From positions 248,001 to 312,000 of the forward strand of contig JAJFJU010000012.1 of NCBI GenBank assembly GCA_021773645.1: a stretch of 64,000 nucleotides of DNA, written 5' to 3'. The notes beneath the pieces are model-generated. The model was not told where the DNA came from, made no database searches, and was given only the letters and a program-made list of their open reading frames with translations. Below, one piece after another: positions 36,816 through 48,576 of the stretch (positions are counted from its first letter, which is position 1; each line of letters begins with the position of its first letter). The stretch is from Gammaproteobacteria bacterium. GTDB lineage: Bacteria; Pseudomonadota; Gammaproteobacteria; HK1. A program made the translations under genes and the position numbers.

Positions 36816-39020
36816 TTGCAACAGTCTCCTCACGATATCCTCGGCACGGTCTTTGGTTATGACAGCTTCCGTGGCGAGCAGCAGGCGATCATCGAGCGTT
36901 TGAGCTCGGGTGGTGATGCGCTGGTGGTGATGCCCACCGGGGGCGGCAAATCCCTGTGTTATCAGATCCCGGCCCTGTTGCGCTCTGGTGTTGGTATCGT
37001 TGTCTCGCCGCTAATCGCACTGATGCAGGACCAAGTAGATGCACTCCGCCAACTTGGCGTGCGTGCGGCCTTTCTCAATTCCAGTTTGGAGTATGAGGTG
37101 GCGCGTGAGGTGGAACAGCAGCTCCTCGACGGCACACTGGATCTGCTCTACGTCGCACCGGAACGTCTGTGTACCGAGGGTTTTCTGCAGCGCCTGGCTC
37201 GCGCCCGGATAGCGCTGTTTGCCATTGATGAGGCGCACTGCGTTTCCCAATGGGGGCACGATTTTCGCCCCGAATATCGCCGCCTGAATGTACTGCACGA
37301 GCGTTTCCCCGAGGTGCCCCGGATAGCGCTTACCGCCACTGCCGATGCGCCGACGCGCAATGAAATCATCGAGCGGCTGGCGTTAGACGAGGCCGAGGCA
37401 TTCATCGCTGGATTTGATCGCCCCAATATCCAGTACCGGGTGGTGCATAAGGATAACGGTCGTCGCCAATTACTGAATTTTCTCAATGCTGAGCATCGGC
37501 ATGATGCAGGCATCGTCTACTGTCTGTCGCGCAAACGGGTGGAGGAGACCGCTCGTTTTCTGGCGGAGCAGGACATCAAGGCACTGCCCTATCATGCCGG
37601 GATGCCAGCGGAGACACGGCGAGAGAACCAGGCCCGGTTTCTGCGTGAAGATAGAGTGGTGATGGTGGCTACCATCGCCTTCGGTATGGGCATCGACAAG
37701 CCAGATGTACGCTTTGTCGCGCACCTTGATCTGCCCAAAAGCCTGGAGAGTTACTACCAGGAAACGGGCCGGGCCGGGCGTGATGGCCTGCCTGCCAATG
37801 CTTGGATGGCTTATGGCTTTGGCGATGTGGTGATGATGCGCCAGATGCTGGCCTCTTCTGAGGCGGACGAACAGCGCAAGCGCACCGAGCAGCAAAAACT
37901 CGAGGCTATGCTGGGCTTCTGTGAGACTACCCGATGCCGTCGCCAAGTATTACTGGCTTACTTCGGGGACGAGATGGAGACCCCTTGTGGCAACTGTGAT
38001 GTGTGTTTGCATCCAGTGGAGAGCTGGGACGGCACCGAGGCGGCACGCAAGGCATTGTCCTGTGTTTACCGTACCGGCCAGCGCTTTGGCGTCAGCTACT
38101 TGGTGGACGTGTTGCGCGGCAAGGACAGCGAGCGCATCCAGCGTTTTGGTCATCATCAGACCAGCACTTTTGGTATCGGAGGGGAGCTCACCGAGAAACA
38201 GTGGCGTTCAGTCTATCGGCAGTTGGTAGCCAATGGTCTGATGAGTGTGGATATAGAGGGTTTCGGTGGCCTGCGGCTCACCAGCAATGCCCGCCCAGTA
38301 TTGCGCGGCGAGCAAAGCATTTTTTTCCGTAAAGATCCCAAAGCGCCGGCCAAGCGGCACGGCAAGCGTGGGGCTAAGCGCCCGGTAGAGTTTAAGGAGC
38401 CTAGCGAACAGGTTTTATGGGAGAGCCTGCGAGAGCGCCGGTTGGAACTGGCTCGGGAGCAGGGCGTTCCCCCCTATGTTATTTTTCAGGACGTCACCCT
38501 GTTAGAGATGATCAGCCAGCGTCCTAGGACACCAGAAGAACTGAGCAATCTCACCGGTGTCGGTGTGCGTCGGCTGGAGCGTTACGGTGAGATATTCCTC
38601 AAGGTTCTAGCCGCGCATGAGGCCGATGGCCGACCAGAAAGCATGCACGAGCCGAAGCTGGCAGTTGCAAGTATTTCAAGCGCTGATCTCTCGGATAGCG
38701 TTGCCACCACCGTGGGTTTGCTTGGCGAGGGTATGACGGTTGAGGAAGTTGCGGCGCAACGAAAGCTGAAACCCACCACTGTCTTTGGACATATCGCCGC
38801 CGCTATCGAGGTGGGTGAATTGAGTGTCCGGGAGGTGCTTAATCTCGATATTAGGGAGCTGGAGCATATCGAGGCCGCATTTCGGGATACAGCAGCTGAT
38901 AACTTTGGAGTTTTGAAACCGGTATTCGATGCCTTTGATGGTCTCTACGGCTACGACACCCTGCGCTGTATCAGGGCCGGAATGCAGCACCCCGAGATCA
39001 GTAGCCCGGATGAAGCGTGA
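36816..39020 (+). CDS. recQ: ATP-dependent DNA helicase RecQ
   Basis: RecQ (734 aa) is a 3'-5' helicase in recombination and stalled-fork repair. Walker A MPTGGGKS is at residues 39-46, DEAH near 136 ([18 protein letters not shown]), motif [12 protein letters not shown], the RQC zinc cysteines ([20 protein letters not shown]), a winged helix, an HRDC domain ([20 protein letters not shown]) and an extra C-terminal RecQ-type helix-turn-helix ([20 protein letters not shown]). The start is TTG 36816; no ATG precedes Walker A in frame. Confidence 0.96.
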   Translation: MQQSPHDILGTVFGYDSFRGEQQAIIERLSSGGDALVVMPTGGGKSLCYQIPALLRSGVGIVVSPLIALMQDQVDALRQLGVRAAFLNSSLEYEVAREVEQQLLDGTLDLLYVAPERLCTEGFLQRLARARIALFAIDEAHCVSQWGHDFRPEYRRLNVLHERFPEVPRIALTATADAPTRNEIIERLALDEAEAFIAGFDRPNIQYRVVHKDNGRRQLLNFLNAEHRHDAGIVYCLSRKRVEETARFLAEQDIKALPYHAGMPAETRRENQARFLREDRVVMVATIAFGMGIDKPDVRFVAHLDLPKSLESYYQETGRAGRDGLPANAWMAYGFGDVVMMRQMLASSEADEQRKRTEQQKLEAMLGFCETTRCRRQVLLAYFGDEMETPCGNCDVCLHPVESWDGTEAARKALSCVYRTGQRFGVSYLVDVLRGKDSERIQRFGHHQTSTFGIGGELTEKQWRSVYRQLVANGLMSVDIEGFGGLRLTSNARPVLRGEQSIFFRKDPKAPAKRHGKRGAKRPVEFKEPSEQVLWESLRERRLELAREQGVPPYVIFQDVTLLEMISQRPRTPEELSNLTGVGVRRLERYGEIFLKVLAAHEADGRPESMHEPKLAVASISSADLSDSVATTVGLLGEGMTVEEVAAQRKLKPTTVFGHIAAAIEVGELSVREVLNLDIRELEHIEAAFRDTAADNFGVLKPVFDAFDGLYGYDTLRCIRAGMQHPEISSPDEA

Positions 39021-39042
39021 GCTCAATCCGGGGAAATACCTA

Positions 39043-39357
39043 TTAAGGGGACTCTTGCTCCAGTTGCTCCTCGATGACACAAGCCGCGGCAAAATTACCC
39101 TCTTCTTCGCCTAATGAGTAGCCGCGAATGACCTTAACCACGAGTGCGAGTGGTGGGGTCACACTTTTTCCCGGTGCGATAACGATGGAGAGCTGTGTGC
39201 CGGGTTCCACTTCGCGATCCAACCACAGCAGCAGGCCGCCGCCACTCAGATTTTTAACGATGGCACCCGCCGTATCGTCCGACCCTTCAACGCGAAAACG
39301 TGCTGGGCATTCAACATCCATGCGAAAGAAATCTCTATTATCAGCATGTGGCAACAT
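39043..39357 (-). CDS. PilZ domain protein
   Basis: The 104-residue single-domain protein matches PilZ, the cyclic-di-GMP receptor domain. The N-terminal Arg region (FFRMDVECPARFRV) and the NLSGGGLLLWLDREVEPG segment, corresponding to the (D/N)xSxxG motif, are visible. The Arg pattern is weaker than the full RxxxR consensus, so c-di-GMP binding is likely but not certain. It converges on recQ, whose stop lies 22 bases away. Confidence 0.88.
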   Translation of the reverse strand: MLPHADNRDFFRMDVECPARFRVEGSDDTAGAIVKNLSGGGLLLWLDREVEPGTQLSIVIAPGKSVTPPLALVVKVIRGYSLGEEEGNFAAACVIEEQLEQESP

Positions 39358-39500
39358 GGTTATGTTCTCCTCTGTTGTGCTTGATATTCAGTATTTCTAG
39401 CCGTGATAGAACCGGGGTAGAGTGCTTCATCCCCCTCAAAGCCGAAGCTGCTTCACGATGACAGATAGGCCCTGCTTTGTCTGTGTCGGGGTAGCGATTT

Positions 39501-39842
39501 TCAGCGAGAATGACTGGCGTAACTGGCCTTATGGATATTCACAGTTTCGACCGTAATGCTGGCCACATCCTTAACTTGCCTCACTGCATCATCCAACACC
39601 GCATGACTCAGGGCGATCTTCTGTTCTTCCGTGCGTCCATCAAATAGTCTAATGGTGATATGGATAAAAGAGCCCTCCGATGTGGCTGTTTGGTGGTGTG
39701 GGTAGGCAATGGCCCGGGTCTTGATGGCCTTTTCAGAAAACAGGCCTGAAGCCGCTACGCTGCTGTGGACGCACTGAACCAGCGTCTTAATATTCAGGGT
39801 GGATTCCAGGGCCTTTGAGTATTCAATAATGCAGTGGGGCAT
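39501..39842 (-). CDS. 5-carboxymethyl-2-hydroxymuconate delta-isomerase-like protein
   Basis: The 113-residue product begins MPHCIIEYSKALE, exposing Pro2 as the catalytic base after Met removal, as in the tautomerase superfamily. The rest (FIHITIRLFDGRTEEQKIALS and VETVNIHKASY) fits the CHMI family, which isomerises intermediates of homoprotocatechuate degradation. No other hpa gene is nearby, so the physiological substrate is unknown. It stands alone between the PilZ and DUF5062-like genes. Confidence 0.85.
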   Translation of the reverse strand: MPHCIIEYSKALESTLNIKTLVQCVHSSVAASGLFSEKAIKTRAIAYPHHQTATSEGSFIHITIRLFDGRTEEQKIALSHAVLDDAVRQVKDVASITVETVNIHKASYASHSR

Positions 39843-39933
39843 GTCTTAGCCTTTGTCGTATATTAGAAATCATTTAGCGCGAGGGTTCTGCGCTGGAAGG
39901 CTGAAATTATAGGCCCATAATCTCGAGATCCCG

Positions 39934-40167
39934 ATGAAGAAATTAAAGAACGAGAAAGAACTGGTAAAGAAGGCGATTGCGCTAGGCGTTGCGTATGGCG
40001 AAAAACGAGGCGTTGTAGAGTTTGAGGCTACGGATTCGGCTAATGAAAAATTGGAATACATTTATCGGTTGCTTATCCACGACAAGCTGATAGCGCCTAT
40101 TCCGGAAGATCAGATTTCGCAGAAATCGATCAGGCATAAGCTGGCCATTTGGGCATCGAAGCAATAG
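39934..40167 (+). CDS. Small conserved protein, DUF5062-like
   Basis: This 77-residue cytoplasmic protein (starting MKKLKNEKELVKKAIALG; containing EFEATDSANEKLEYIYRLL and IRHKLAIWASKQ) looks like the DUF5062 family of marine gammaproteobacteria, recalled from memory of its consensus. It is probably all-helical. Function is unknown. ATAATCTCGAGATCCCG precedes the ATG, with only a weak GAGAT ribosome-binding site. Confidence 0.65.
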   Translation: MKKLKNEKELVKKAIALGVAYGEKRGVVEFEATDSANEKLEYIYRLLIHDKLIAPIPEDQISQKSIRHKLAIWASKQ

Positions 40168-40333
40168 ATAGAGCGTGTTGTAGTTCATATATTCGCCATA
40201 CTGCTCCAATAGCCTGGCTGAGAGGAACCCTCCCCACCCGCACGGGTCAGTAAAGCTATCGGCCTATCGATACAGCGGGTAGTGAGTGGTGTGGAATGGG
40301 TCGGTACAACCCTGGCAAAAGTGACTCCGGCCC

Positions 40334-41584
40334 ATGGCGATTTCGGTAGCGCAACGCTTCGACGATTCCTTTTCTATTCATATGATCCGGGACTTTTTCC
40401 TGGTGCTGCTAGGCGTCATTCTGATTGAACTGGGGATACGCTTTGCCCTGGTTATTTACGACTTCAATACCGAACAGAAAATTGTTACCCAACGTACGGC
40501 AGAACGTCTGGCTACCGATGTTCAGAGCATTATGCTTAATCGTGGTGGTGCAGTAGCCGCGCGTACCGTCTATCCCATCTTGCATAGAAATCACGACCGG
40601 CTTGGCTTCTCCGTGTCGATCCAGCCGTCAGCTATTACTATCGAGTCGATTCAAAGTGTTTTCAATTTCACTCCGCAGGGCATTCCTCCTAAGTGGCCGG
40701 AAGGGCGCTATCAGGAGGCTCGGGTGGCGATACGGGCGGAACAATTCTGTGTGCAATGCCATGTGACCGCCAAACCGGGAGATGTTCTCGGTGAGGTGAC
40801 GGTGCGGGGTTATCTGGATCGGCAGCTGCAGGATTGGTGGCATGAGGTAAAGCTCACCGGGACCTTGGGGATGGCGAAGATTTTACTGCATACTATCGTG
40901 CTGTTTCTGCTGCTAAAAATACGCATGGAGCCATTGGTTTCGCTGCGGGCCGTGATCGCCTTGCTGGCAAAGGCAGGCTCTGATCTCTCTCATCGTGCAC
41001 CCATCCGATCGCATGACGAATTCGGTGAGCTGGCGCGCGATCTGAATCTGTTTCTCGATCGGCTTTGCCAGATTGTCGAAGATCTCGGTGGGGTGATTAC
41101 CCGGGTGATGGACATTAACGGTCGGCTGATTACTGTGCACGATCAGATGGCGGGTCATTATCGCGACGTTGACTCAAAAGCCCTGGAGATCGTTACGCAG
41201 ACTCACTACGGTGTGCGGATAGACCCAGTGTTATCGGAGGAATGGTTATCCAGCGTAGATGGGTTACTCGCGAGCTTGCAGAAAATCGAGCGGACAGAGG
41301 GCGTAACGACGGAGCAGAGCCAGGCCATAAGAAAATTGATCGCTCCGCTTAAACGCCTTGCCACGGGTGCCGGTGAGGCCTTTGATCAGCAGACACGGAT
41401 TGGACTGGATTTGACTGGTTTGTCTATCAAGGTGCGGGATTTCTCACGTTGGCTGGAGGAAATGGCGGTACTGGAGGAAAAAATGCGCACCATTTCTGAG
41501 CAGGGCCAGACCTTGTTACAGCGATTAACCGATCAGCAAGGTGGGGAAGAGAGTAACGTGGATCTTAAGATCTCGTCGCGTTGA
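40334..41584 (+). CDS. HAMP-domain sensor with a periplasmic c-type heme site and no output domain
   Basis: The 416-residue protein has TM1 (about 20-42), a periplasmic DUF3365/Tll0287-like region with a CVQCH heme-c motif at 139-143, TM2 (about 176-198) and a HAMP domain (199-255; MEPLVSLRAVIALLAKAG, DEFGELARDLNLF). The remaining 160 residues are helical or coiled-coil with no kinase, GGDEF, EAL or chemotaxis motifs. It may be a redox or gas sensor that signals through a partner protein. The preceding 166 bases hold no gene. Confidence 0.85.
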   Translation: MAISVAQRFDDSFSIHMIRDFFLVLLGVILIELGIRFALVIYDFNTEQKIVTQRTAERLATDVQSIMLNRGGAVAARTVYPILHRNHDRLGFSVSIQPSAITIESIQSVFNFTPQGIPPKWPEGRYQEARVAIRAEQFCVQCHVTAKPGDVLGEVTVRGYLDRQLQDWWHEVKLTGTLGMAKILLHTIVLFLLLKIRMEPLVSLRAVIALLAKAGSDLSHRAPIRSHDEFGELARDLNLFLDRLCQIVEDLGGVITRVMDINGRLITVHDQMAGHYRDVDSKALEIVTQTHYGVRIDPVLSEEWLSSVDGLLASLQKIERTEGVTTEQSQAIRKLIAPLKRLATGAGEAFDQQTRIGLDLTGLSIKVRDFSRWLEEMAVLEEKMRTISEQGQTLLQRLTDQQGGEESNVDLKISSR

Positions 41585-41586
41585 AC

Positions 41587-42171
41587 CTATTGCCTGCCAT
41601 TATCTTTTTTGACCAATTGCATACCCCAATGGTAGGGCTCAAGAATTTTACTGTTGCCTTGATAATCTAAATCGAGTCCATCTGAGGCGCTGAGTATCTG
41701 AATTTTTTCAGGTCGAGTATTCACGGTGGGACCACGCGGGGTTGGTATGTCCTTTCGCCAATGAATAATGGCAAGCCTGCCGCCAACTTTTAGAATTCGT
41801 GAAGCTTCTTGAAGAAATATTCTTTTCTCAGCAAGGTGAAGAATATTAAAAAGTAACACCCTATCGGCACTGTTAGATTCAAGCCCCGTGCCTTGTTCAA
41901 GCACATCTCGAAATTCAAAGGTGATGTTCGATAGCCCAGCCCTTCCAGCATTTGTCTGTGCTACTTCAATCATCGAAGGCTCAATATCAAAGGTATAGAT
42001 CTCACCGCTTGATTGCTGTGCGAGTGGCACCGTAAAGGTGCCATAACCGCAGCCAATTTCGACTATTTTGGCCGCTGCTTTCGGGAGTGCTAGCCATTCA
42101 ATAATGCCTGCTATATCGAATAGGCTGTTCCAGTAGCTTTCCTCTGGCATGCCACTGTTTTCAATCTTCAT
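41587..42171 (-). CDS. Class I SAM-dependent methyltransferase
   Basis: The 194-residue protein has motif I KIVEIGCGYGTFTVPLA, motif II IYTFDIEPSMIEVAQ, ITFEFRDVLEQGTG and the post-motif RILKVGGRLAIIHWRKD. This resembles UbiE/arsenite-methyltransferase-like enzymes, but the Cys residues of ArsM are missing. Its substrate is unknown. The ATG overlaps the stop of the sorbosone-dehydrogenase-like gene by four bases, so they are co-transcribed. Confidence 0.85.
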   Translation of the reverse strand: MKIENSGMPEESYWNSLFDIAGIIEWLALPKAAAKIVEIGCGYGTFTVPLAQQSSGEIYTFDIEPSMIEVAQTNAGRAGLSNITFEFRDVLEQGTGLESNSADRVLLFNILHLAEKRIFLQEASRILKVGGRLAIIHWRKDIPTPRGPTVNTRPEKIQILSASDGLDLDYQGNSKILEPYHWGMQLVKKDNGRQ

Positions 42172-43415
42172 CTCGTTTCCCGATAGAGGCGAAAGAGGGC
42201 ATTGGCGCCCGCATCACTGGTGAAATAGATTGTTCCGTCGGGTCCGGCCGCAACCCCCGCGGGGCGCGCCCAACGTGAGCCATTGGAGAGTTGGAAGCCG
42301 GTCACCAGCCCATCTACCCGCCACGCTTCTCCTCCCACAAAGCGTACTAGCACCAATTTTGGCGGGCGCCGGGAGGCGCGGGAGCCTAGATAGGAACCTT
42401 TTGGACGGGTTCCCCAGGAGCCGTGCAGGGCCACCACGGCATCCCCGGACCATGGTTGTTTGGGTGTGATTGGCAGAAAGGCCATGCCGAGCGGTGCGTT
42501 ACGCGCGGGAAAGGTAAGGACGGGTGGTGAGACCTCATCAAGCGGGCGAGGTGGCGGAGTGGAGATACAGGGGTCGCGCCGAATCAGCCGGCCATCGAAC
42601 TGAAACCAGGGCATGCCATGGAAGGAACCTGGTGTTATCCGGCTGAAGTACTCCGGAGGTTGCTTGAATCCCAGATGATCAGGGCCGTTGTTGGTGGCGT
42701 AGAGATCGCCGGTTCGCGGCTGCCAATCAAAGCCTACCGGGTTTCGCAGGCCCGATCCGTAGGCCTGCCATTGCGGTGGGTCAATGCTTTCGTTTAGCAC
42801 TAGGATGCCGCCTCGCCGTGCGGCAACGGGATAGCTTGGGTGTAGATATTGATTGGAGCAATTGCCACTTAGACCGAGGCTTAGGTAGATGCGGCCATCG
42901 GGCCCAATGCCGAGGGTACGGCTGTTATGCCCCCGGCCACCGGGCAGGGGTGCTAGCAGTTGCAGGTCGAGGGCATGCAGTTTTTCCCCACGGGCCGGGC
43001 GGGGGCCGTGCCAGAGCCCCTCTGTGCGAGCGATGAGAATCTCTTTTCCACGGATCGCAGGGCTATGGGGGTAACCCGACAACTCGGCGACTACCTCGGC
43101 GGCTCGGTATGGAGGATAGAGGCGATAGAGTTTTCCCGAGTGCGAACCTATCCAGAGCACGCCTTGTTTGTCGAAATGCATCATACGGGGGCTATCGAGT
43201 TTCGCCGTGAGTAGTTCCAGCCGGTAACCCGTTGGCACTCGCACACGATGTATTCGTCCCGCCACTACCAAGTTGTGTTCCCGGTACTGCAAGGCTGATG
43301 GTGCTGACGTCTGCCGTATATGAGTATCAATGGCAAAGGCCGCGTTGATAAGGGTGGTGGCTGCCATGACCGATAAGGCGGTAAGGATGAGGTCAGAGAT
43401 TTTCTTGGCACTCAT
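42168..43415 (-). CDS. PQQ-type sugar/L-sorbosone dehydrogenase-like exported protein
   Basis: A signal peptide (KKISDLILTALSVMAATTLINAAFA in short: Lys-Lys then a hydrophobic run) precedes a six-bladed propeller of the glucose/sorbosone dehydrogenase family: IGSHSGKLYRLYP, GIGPDGRIYLSLG, AYGSGLRNPVGFDWQPRTG, ATNNGPDHLG and HGSWGTRPKGSYLG. Such proteins oxidise sugars with PQQ in the periplasm. Cofactor use is not shown here. ATG 43415 overlaps the esterase stop (ATGA); the longer frame upstream lies inside the esterase gene. Confidence 0.82.
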   Translation of the reverse strand: MSAKKISDLILTALSVMAATTLINAAFAIDTHIRQTSAPSALQYREHNLVVAGRIHRVRVPTGYRLELLTAKLDSPRMMHFDKQGVLWIGSHSGKLYRLYPPYRAAEVVAELSGYPHSPAIRGKEILIARTEGLWHGPRPARGEKLHALDLQLLAPLPGGRGHNSRTLGIGPDGRIYLSLGLSGNCSNQYLHPSYPVAARRGGILVLNESIDPPQWQAYGSGLRNPVGFDWQPRTGDLYATNNGPDHLGFKQPPEYFSRITPGSFHGMPWFQFDGRLIRRDPCISTPPPRPLDEVSPPVLTFPARNAPLGMAFLPITPKQPWSGDAVVALHGSWGTRPKGSYLGSRASRRPPKLVLVRFVGGEAWRVDGLVTGFQLSNGSRWARPAGVAAGPDGTIYFTSDAGANALFRLYRETR

Positions 43416-44338
43416 GCGATGCCTGCCTGGAAATGTGCGCGCGCATAGGCGCCGGATTCCTGGATGCACTGCTTTGCCTCGGGCAATAACGGGGCGAAGA
43501 GTGGAACTACATGAGGCGTGTGATCCCATATCTTTAATGTTGTATTGACCCCCGCTGCTTGTGCTTTGATTACAAAGCGCTCGGCATCACTCAACAGAAT
43601 TTCAGTATTGCCGGCATGAATGAGTAGGGGTGGCAGGCCATCGAGATTGCCATAGAGAGGGGATACTCTGGGAACCTGGGGATCGGTGTTGGCATAATAG
43701 AGCTGTGCCACTGGCGAAAGCAAAGAGGCGAGTAGCAGGGGGTCTGCTTCGGCATTGCGGCGCAGTGATTCGCCCTCTCCCGCCAGATCGGTCCACGGTG
43801 AAAAAGTGATTACTGCCGCTGGAAGTGGCCCATTTTTGTCACGCAGTTCGAGTAGGGCAGCGAGGGCAAGGCCGCCGCCGGCGGAGTCTCCGGCAATGAT
43901 TAGCTGCTGGCTCGCGTAACCCTGTGCCAGCAGCCCGTGCCAGCAGTGGCATACATCTTCCAGTGCAGCGGGCCAAGGGTGCTCCGGGGCGAGCCGATAG
44001 GCTGGTACGAACACCGCCGCATGGGCAGCAGCGGAGAGTCGTGCCGCCAGTGCGCGGTACAGGCGTGGCGAGCCCATGATATAGGCACCGCCGTGGACGT
44101 ACAGGATGGCGCGATTTGGGCGAGCACCCGTAGCCAGGACCCGTTCCGCACAAACGCCGTTCATATCAATGTGCTCAATGGCGACACCGAAGGCGGCAGG
44201 CGGGATGCAGCGGGCGATTATTTCCAGTCGTGCTCGGGCACTGAATGCGATGGAGGGATTGACGGTCTCGATAAGGGCGAGGCGCCGCTTTACCGTGGCG
44301 CGGAGGAAGTTGTTTAGGAGAGTGCCCTGCCAACTCAT
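43412..44338 (-). CDS. Alpha/beta hydrolase, hormone-sensitive-lipase type esterase
   Basis: The 308-residue enzyme has the oxyanion motif YVHGGAYIMGSPRLYR, nucleophile elbow GDSAGGGLALA, the acid region DAERFVIKAQAAG and the catalytic-His segment WDHTPHVVPLFAP. This is the HSL/family IV carboxylesterase architecture. It acts on short acyl esters; the natural substrate is unknown. It forms a three-gene unit with the sorbosone-dehydrogenase-like and methyltransferase genes. Confidence 0.9.
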   Translation of the reverse strand: MSWQGTLLNNFLRATVKRRLALIETVNPSIAFSARARLEIIARCIPPAAFGVAIEHIDMNGVCAERVLATGARPNRAILYVHGGAYIMGSPRLYRALAARLSAAAHAAVFVPAYRLAPEHPWPAALEDVCHCWHGLLAQGYASQQLIIAGDSAGGGLALAALLELRDKNGPLPAAVITFSPWTDLAGEGESLRRNAEADPLLLASLLSPVAQLYYANTDPQVPRVSPLYGNLDGLPPLLIHAGNTEILLSDAERFVIKAQAAGVNTTLKIWDHTPHVVPLFAPLLPEAKQCIQESGAYARAHFQAGIA

Positions 44339-44378
44339 CAGTTATACGGGGGGGCGTACTATCCCGCCTTTCCAGGTG

Positions 44379-45746
44379 TCAGGGAGCCAGTGCGAGCCAG
44401 CCATTAATTTGCCCCAGATCGTCTTCGGACAGGGTCCCTGCTGCCTGTTTCAGGCTTAGGATGTTGAGCAGGTAACCATAGCGGGCACCGGCATAGTCTC
44501 GTTTGGCGCGGAAACGCGCTCGCTGGGCGACCAATACATCCACTGAGGTGCGGGTGCCGACGCGAAAACCTGCCTCCACTGCCTGCAGCGCAGATCGGGT
44601 AGAAATCAGCGCCTGCTTTAGCGCCTTGACCCGTGAGATGCCGGACACGACGCCACGAAAGGCGTTGCGGGCCTGTCTTTGTGTCGCTCGTTTCTGACGT
44701 TCCAGATCATCCAGGCTTTGCTGATAAAGATGACGTGCCTGACGCGTCTGGGAAAGGACCAAACCGCCTGCATAAAGTGGCACATTTAATTGTAGGCCGA
44801 TGGTTGCCAGACGGGTATCACTGCCACCGGAGAAACCACCGTTAGCGGTGCTATGGCCATAGCTGCCTTGTAGGGCAAGCGTTGGCACGTGCCCGGAGGC
44901 AATACGACGGATTTCTTCTTCGGCATTTTGGGCTACCAGGCGGGCCGCGCTGAGTTGCAGGTTTTGATCGAGCGCGGTGGCATTCCATTGATTGATATCG
45001 TTGGGTTCTGGTCGTACCAGGGCCATGTTGTTTCCGAGCGGAGTCAGGCCGCGTGGAAATGCACCGGTAATTTCGCGTAATGCCTCCCGCGCATTGGAAA
45101 GGGCATTTTCAGCATCGATTTCCTCGGCGATGGCCAGATCATATCCAGCCTGCGCTTCTTCCACGTCAGTGATGGCGATGAGGCCTACCTCGAAACGCTG
45201 TCGGCTTTGTTCCAGTTGTTGGCCGATGGCTTCCTTGGAGGCACGGGCGAATTCCAGATCATCAATGGCTCCAAGCACGGCAAAATAGTGTTGGGCGGTG
45301 CGCAACATGAGATCCTGCCGAGCAAAGCCAAACTCCGTATTGGCCTGTTGGATACGGGTATTAGCCTGGGAAAGCTGAATTTCCAGGTCTTTTCGGTAGA
45401 TCGCCTGATTGATGTTGAGGCCGATGCTACTGCTGTTGAAGCGCTTTACCCCCAAACTGGAAGCAGTGAAATTTCCGCCACGGATGTCCAGGCGGTTAGC
45501 GGTGCTGTTGCCCTCAAAGTTTATGTTAGGCAGCCAAGCGGCCACGGCTTGGGGGCGAAGTTCCTGTGCGGCACGGTTGGTGGCTCCTGCGCTGCGATAG
45601 GTCGGGTCGCTTTCGAGGGCGAGGCGGTAGACTTCCAGTAAATCAGTGGCAGCGGATAGCCCGGGCAGGGTGATACTGAGGACGAGCAACGCCAGCCTTA
45701 GGTAGGAAGTGCTGTTAAGATACGCTTTGTTGAGAGCCATTCTCAT
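44379..45746 (-). CDS. tolC: TolC family outer-membrane channel protein
   Basis: The 455-residue protein begins with a signal peptide (LRLALLVLSITLPGLSAA) and DLLEVYRLALESDPTYRSA, the TolC-repeat entry. Two outer-membrane efflux domains follow, with LPNINFEGNS, YRKDLEIQLSQANTRI, the second-repeat PLYAGGLVLSQTRQA and VEAGFRVGTRTSVDVLVAQ. It would be the exit duct for tripartite pumps or type I secretion. No inner-membrane pump lies beside it, as is usual for TolC. It is divergent from thiC. Confidence 0.94.
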   Translation of the reverse strand: MRMALNKAYLNSTSYLRLALLVLSITLPGLSAATDLLEVYRLALESDPTYRSAGATNRAAQELRPQAVAAWLPNINFEGNSTANRLDIRGGNFTASSLGVKRFNSSSIGLNINQAIYRKDLEIQLSQANTRIQQANTEFGFARQDLMLRTAQHYFAVLGAIDDLEFARASKEAIGQQLEQSRQRFEVGLIAITDVEEAQAGYDLAIAEEIDAENALSNAREALREITGAFPRGLTPLGNNMALVRPEPNDINQWNATALDQNLQLSAARLVAQNAEEEIRRIASGHVPTLALQGSYGHSTANGGFSGGSDTRLATIGLQLNVPLYAGGLVLSQTRQARHLYQQSLDDLERQKRATQRQARNAFRGVVSGISRVKALKQALISTRSALQAVEAGFRVGTRTSVDVLVAQRARFRAKRDYAGARYGYLLNILSLKQAAGTLSEDDLGQINGWLALAP

Positions 45747-45965
45747 GTCCGTTGAGGCCTAGTGGGCCGTAAGCAAAGTGCTGAAAATATAGAAAAAGGG
45801 ATGGCGACCTGCAATTTATCGAGCGCCTTGCACCCCAGATCAGGTATTATATCGCTCCGTTTCAGCGTTCAGCTAGCCAATATACCTGAAAGCCTGTTCT
45901 GACCGTTGCGCAAAGCTTTCTCCAGGAACCGGGTAATTCCGACATCCTGTTTTTTACTGTTGTAG

Positions 45966-47861
<1,896 letters not shown>

Positions 47862-47878
47862 GCTTTTACTGTCTCCGA

Positions 47879-47909
47879 AAAAAACCCGCCGTGACGGCGG
47901 GTTTTTTTT
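47879..47909. terminator. Bidirectional rho-independent terminator after thiC
   Basis: CCCGCC (47885-47890) pairs with GGCGGG (47896-47901). It has an A run to the left and eight Ts to the right, so it can end both thiC and the leftward SCO1 transcript. Confidence 0.92.
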
Positions 47910-47928
47910 GCCCGGAGCAAACGTTTGC

Positions 47929-48561
47929 TTACCGGTAGTAGTTGATAATCGCCTGCAGATCCATGGCCATGCCCTCGCCGTCGTGCGGCGCTGGAAACAC
48001 CCCGACAAAGCGTCCGTCCGGGTCGATGAGCACCACCACGGTGCTGTGATCCATGAAGTAATTGTCCCCACCTTTGGGATCCGGCACCTTCATGGAGAGG
48101 ATACCAATGGCCGTACCCAGGCGCTCTAATTCAGCTGGATCCCCGCTGACTCCGAGAAAGGAGGGGTGAAAATGCGGGGTGTATTGGGATAGCACTTCCG
48201 GGGTATCACGCTCCGGATCGACACTGACGAAGACTACTTGTGGCTTGGTATCAGCGTTGAGATGGGGAAGTATCTGGCTGAGTGCAAGCAGGGTGGTCGG
48301 ACAGACGTCCGGGCAGTGGGTATAACCGAAAAAGAGCAAGCTCCAGTTTCCCTGCAATCGACTGTTATTAAAATCCTCGCCGTGATGATCTTTCAGTTGG
48401 AACGCTGGCAAGGAGCGTTCCTGACCAAAGAACCCGGTGGCATGGGACAATACGGGCGCTACCGTGGGGCTGAAGTACCAATTACCTGCAAACAGGCCGA
48501 GGCCTGCTGAGATAGTGGTAAGCAGGACTAATGCCAATAATAGGCGGGCTTTTTTCGGCAT
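47929..48561 (-). CDS. SCO1/SenC family copper protein
   Basis: The 210-residue protein has one N-terminal membrane anchor and a thioredoxin-like domain with the copper-binding CPDVC motif (Cys83, Cys87) and His172 (DHSTVVVLID). SCO proteins deliver copper to the CuA site of cytochrome c oxidase or maintain its thiols. It lies 15 bases after an orphan metal-binding protein gene on the same strand, which suggests a shared metal-handling role. No cytochrome oxidase gene is present here. Confidence 0.93.
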   Translation of the reverse strand: MPKKARLLLALVLLTTISAGLGLFAGNWYFSPTVAPVLSHATGFFGQERSLPAFQLKDHHGEDFNNSRLQGNWSLLFFGYTHCPDVCPTTLLALSQILPHLNADTKPQVVFVSVDPERDTPEVLSQYTPHFHPSFLGVSGDPAELERLGTAIGILSMKVPDPKGGDNYFMDHSTVVVLIDPDGRFVGVFPAPHDGEGMAMDLQAIINYYR

Positions 48562-48576
48562 GCTTTCCTTTCCCTT

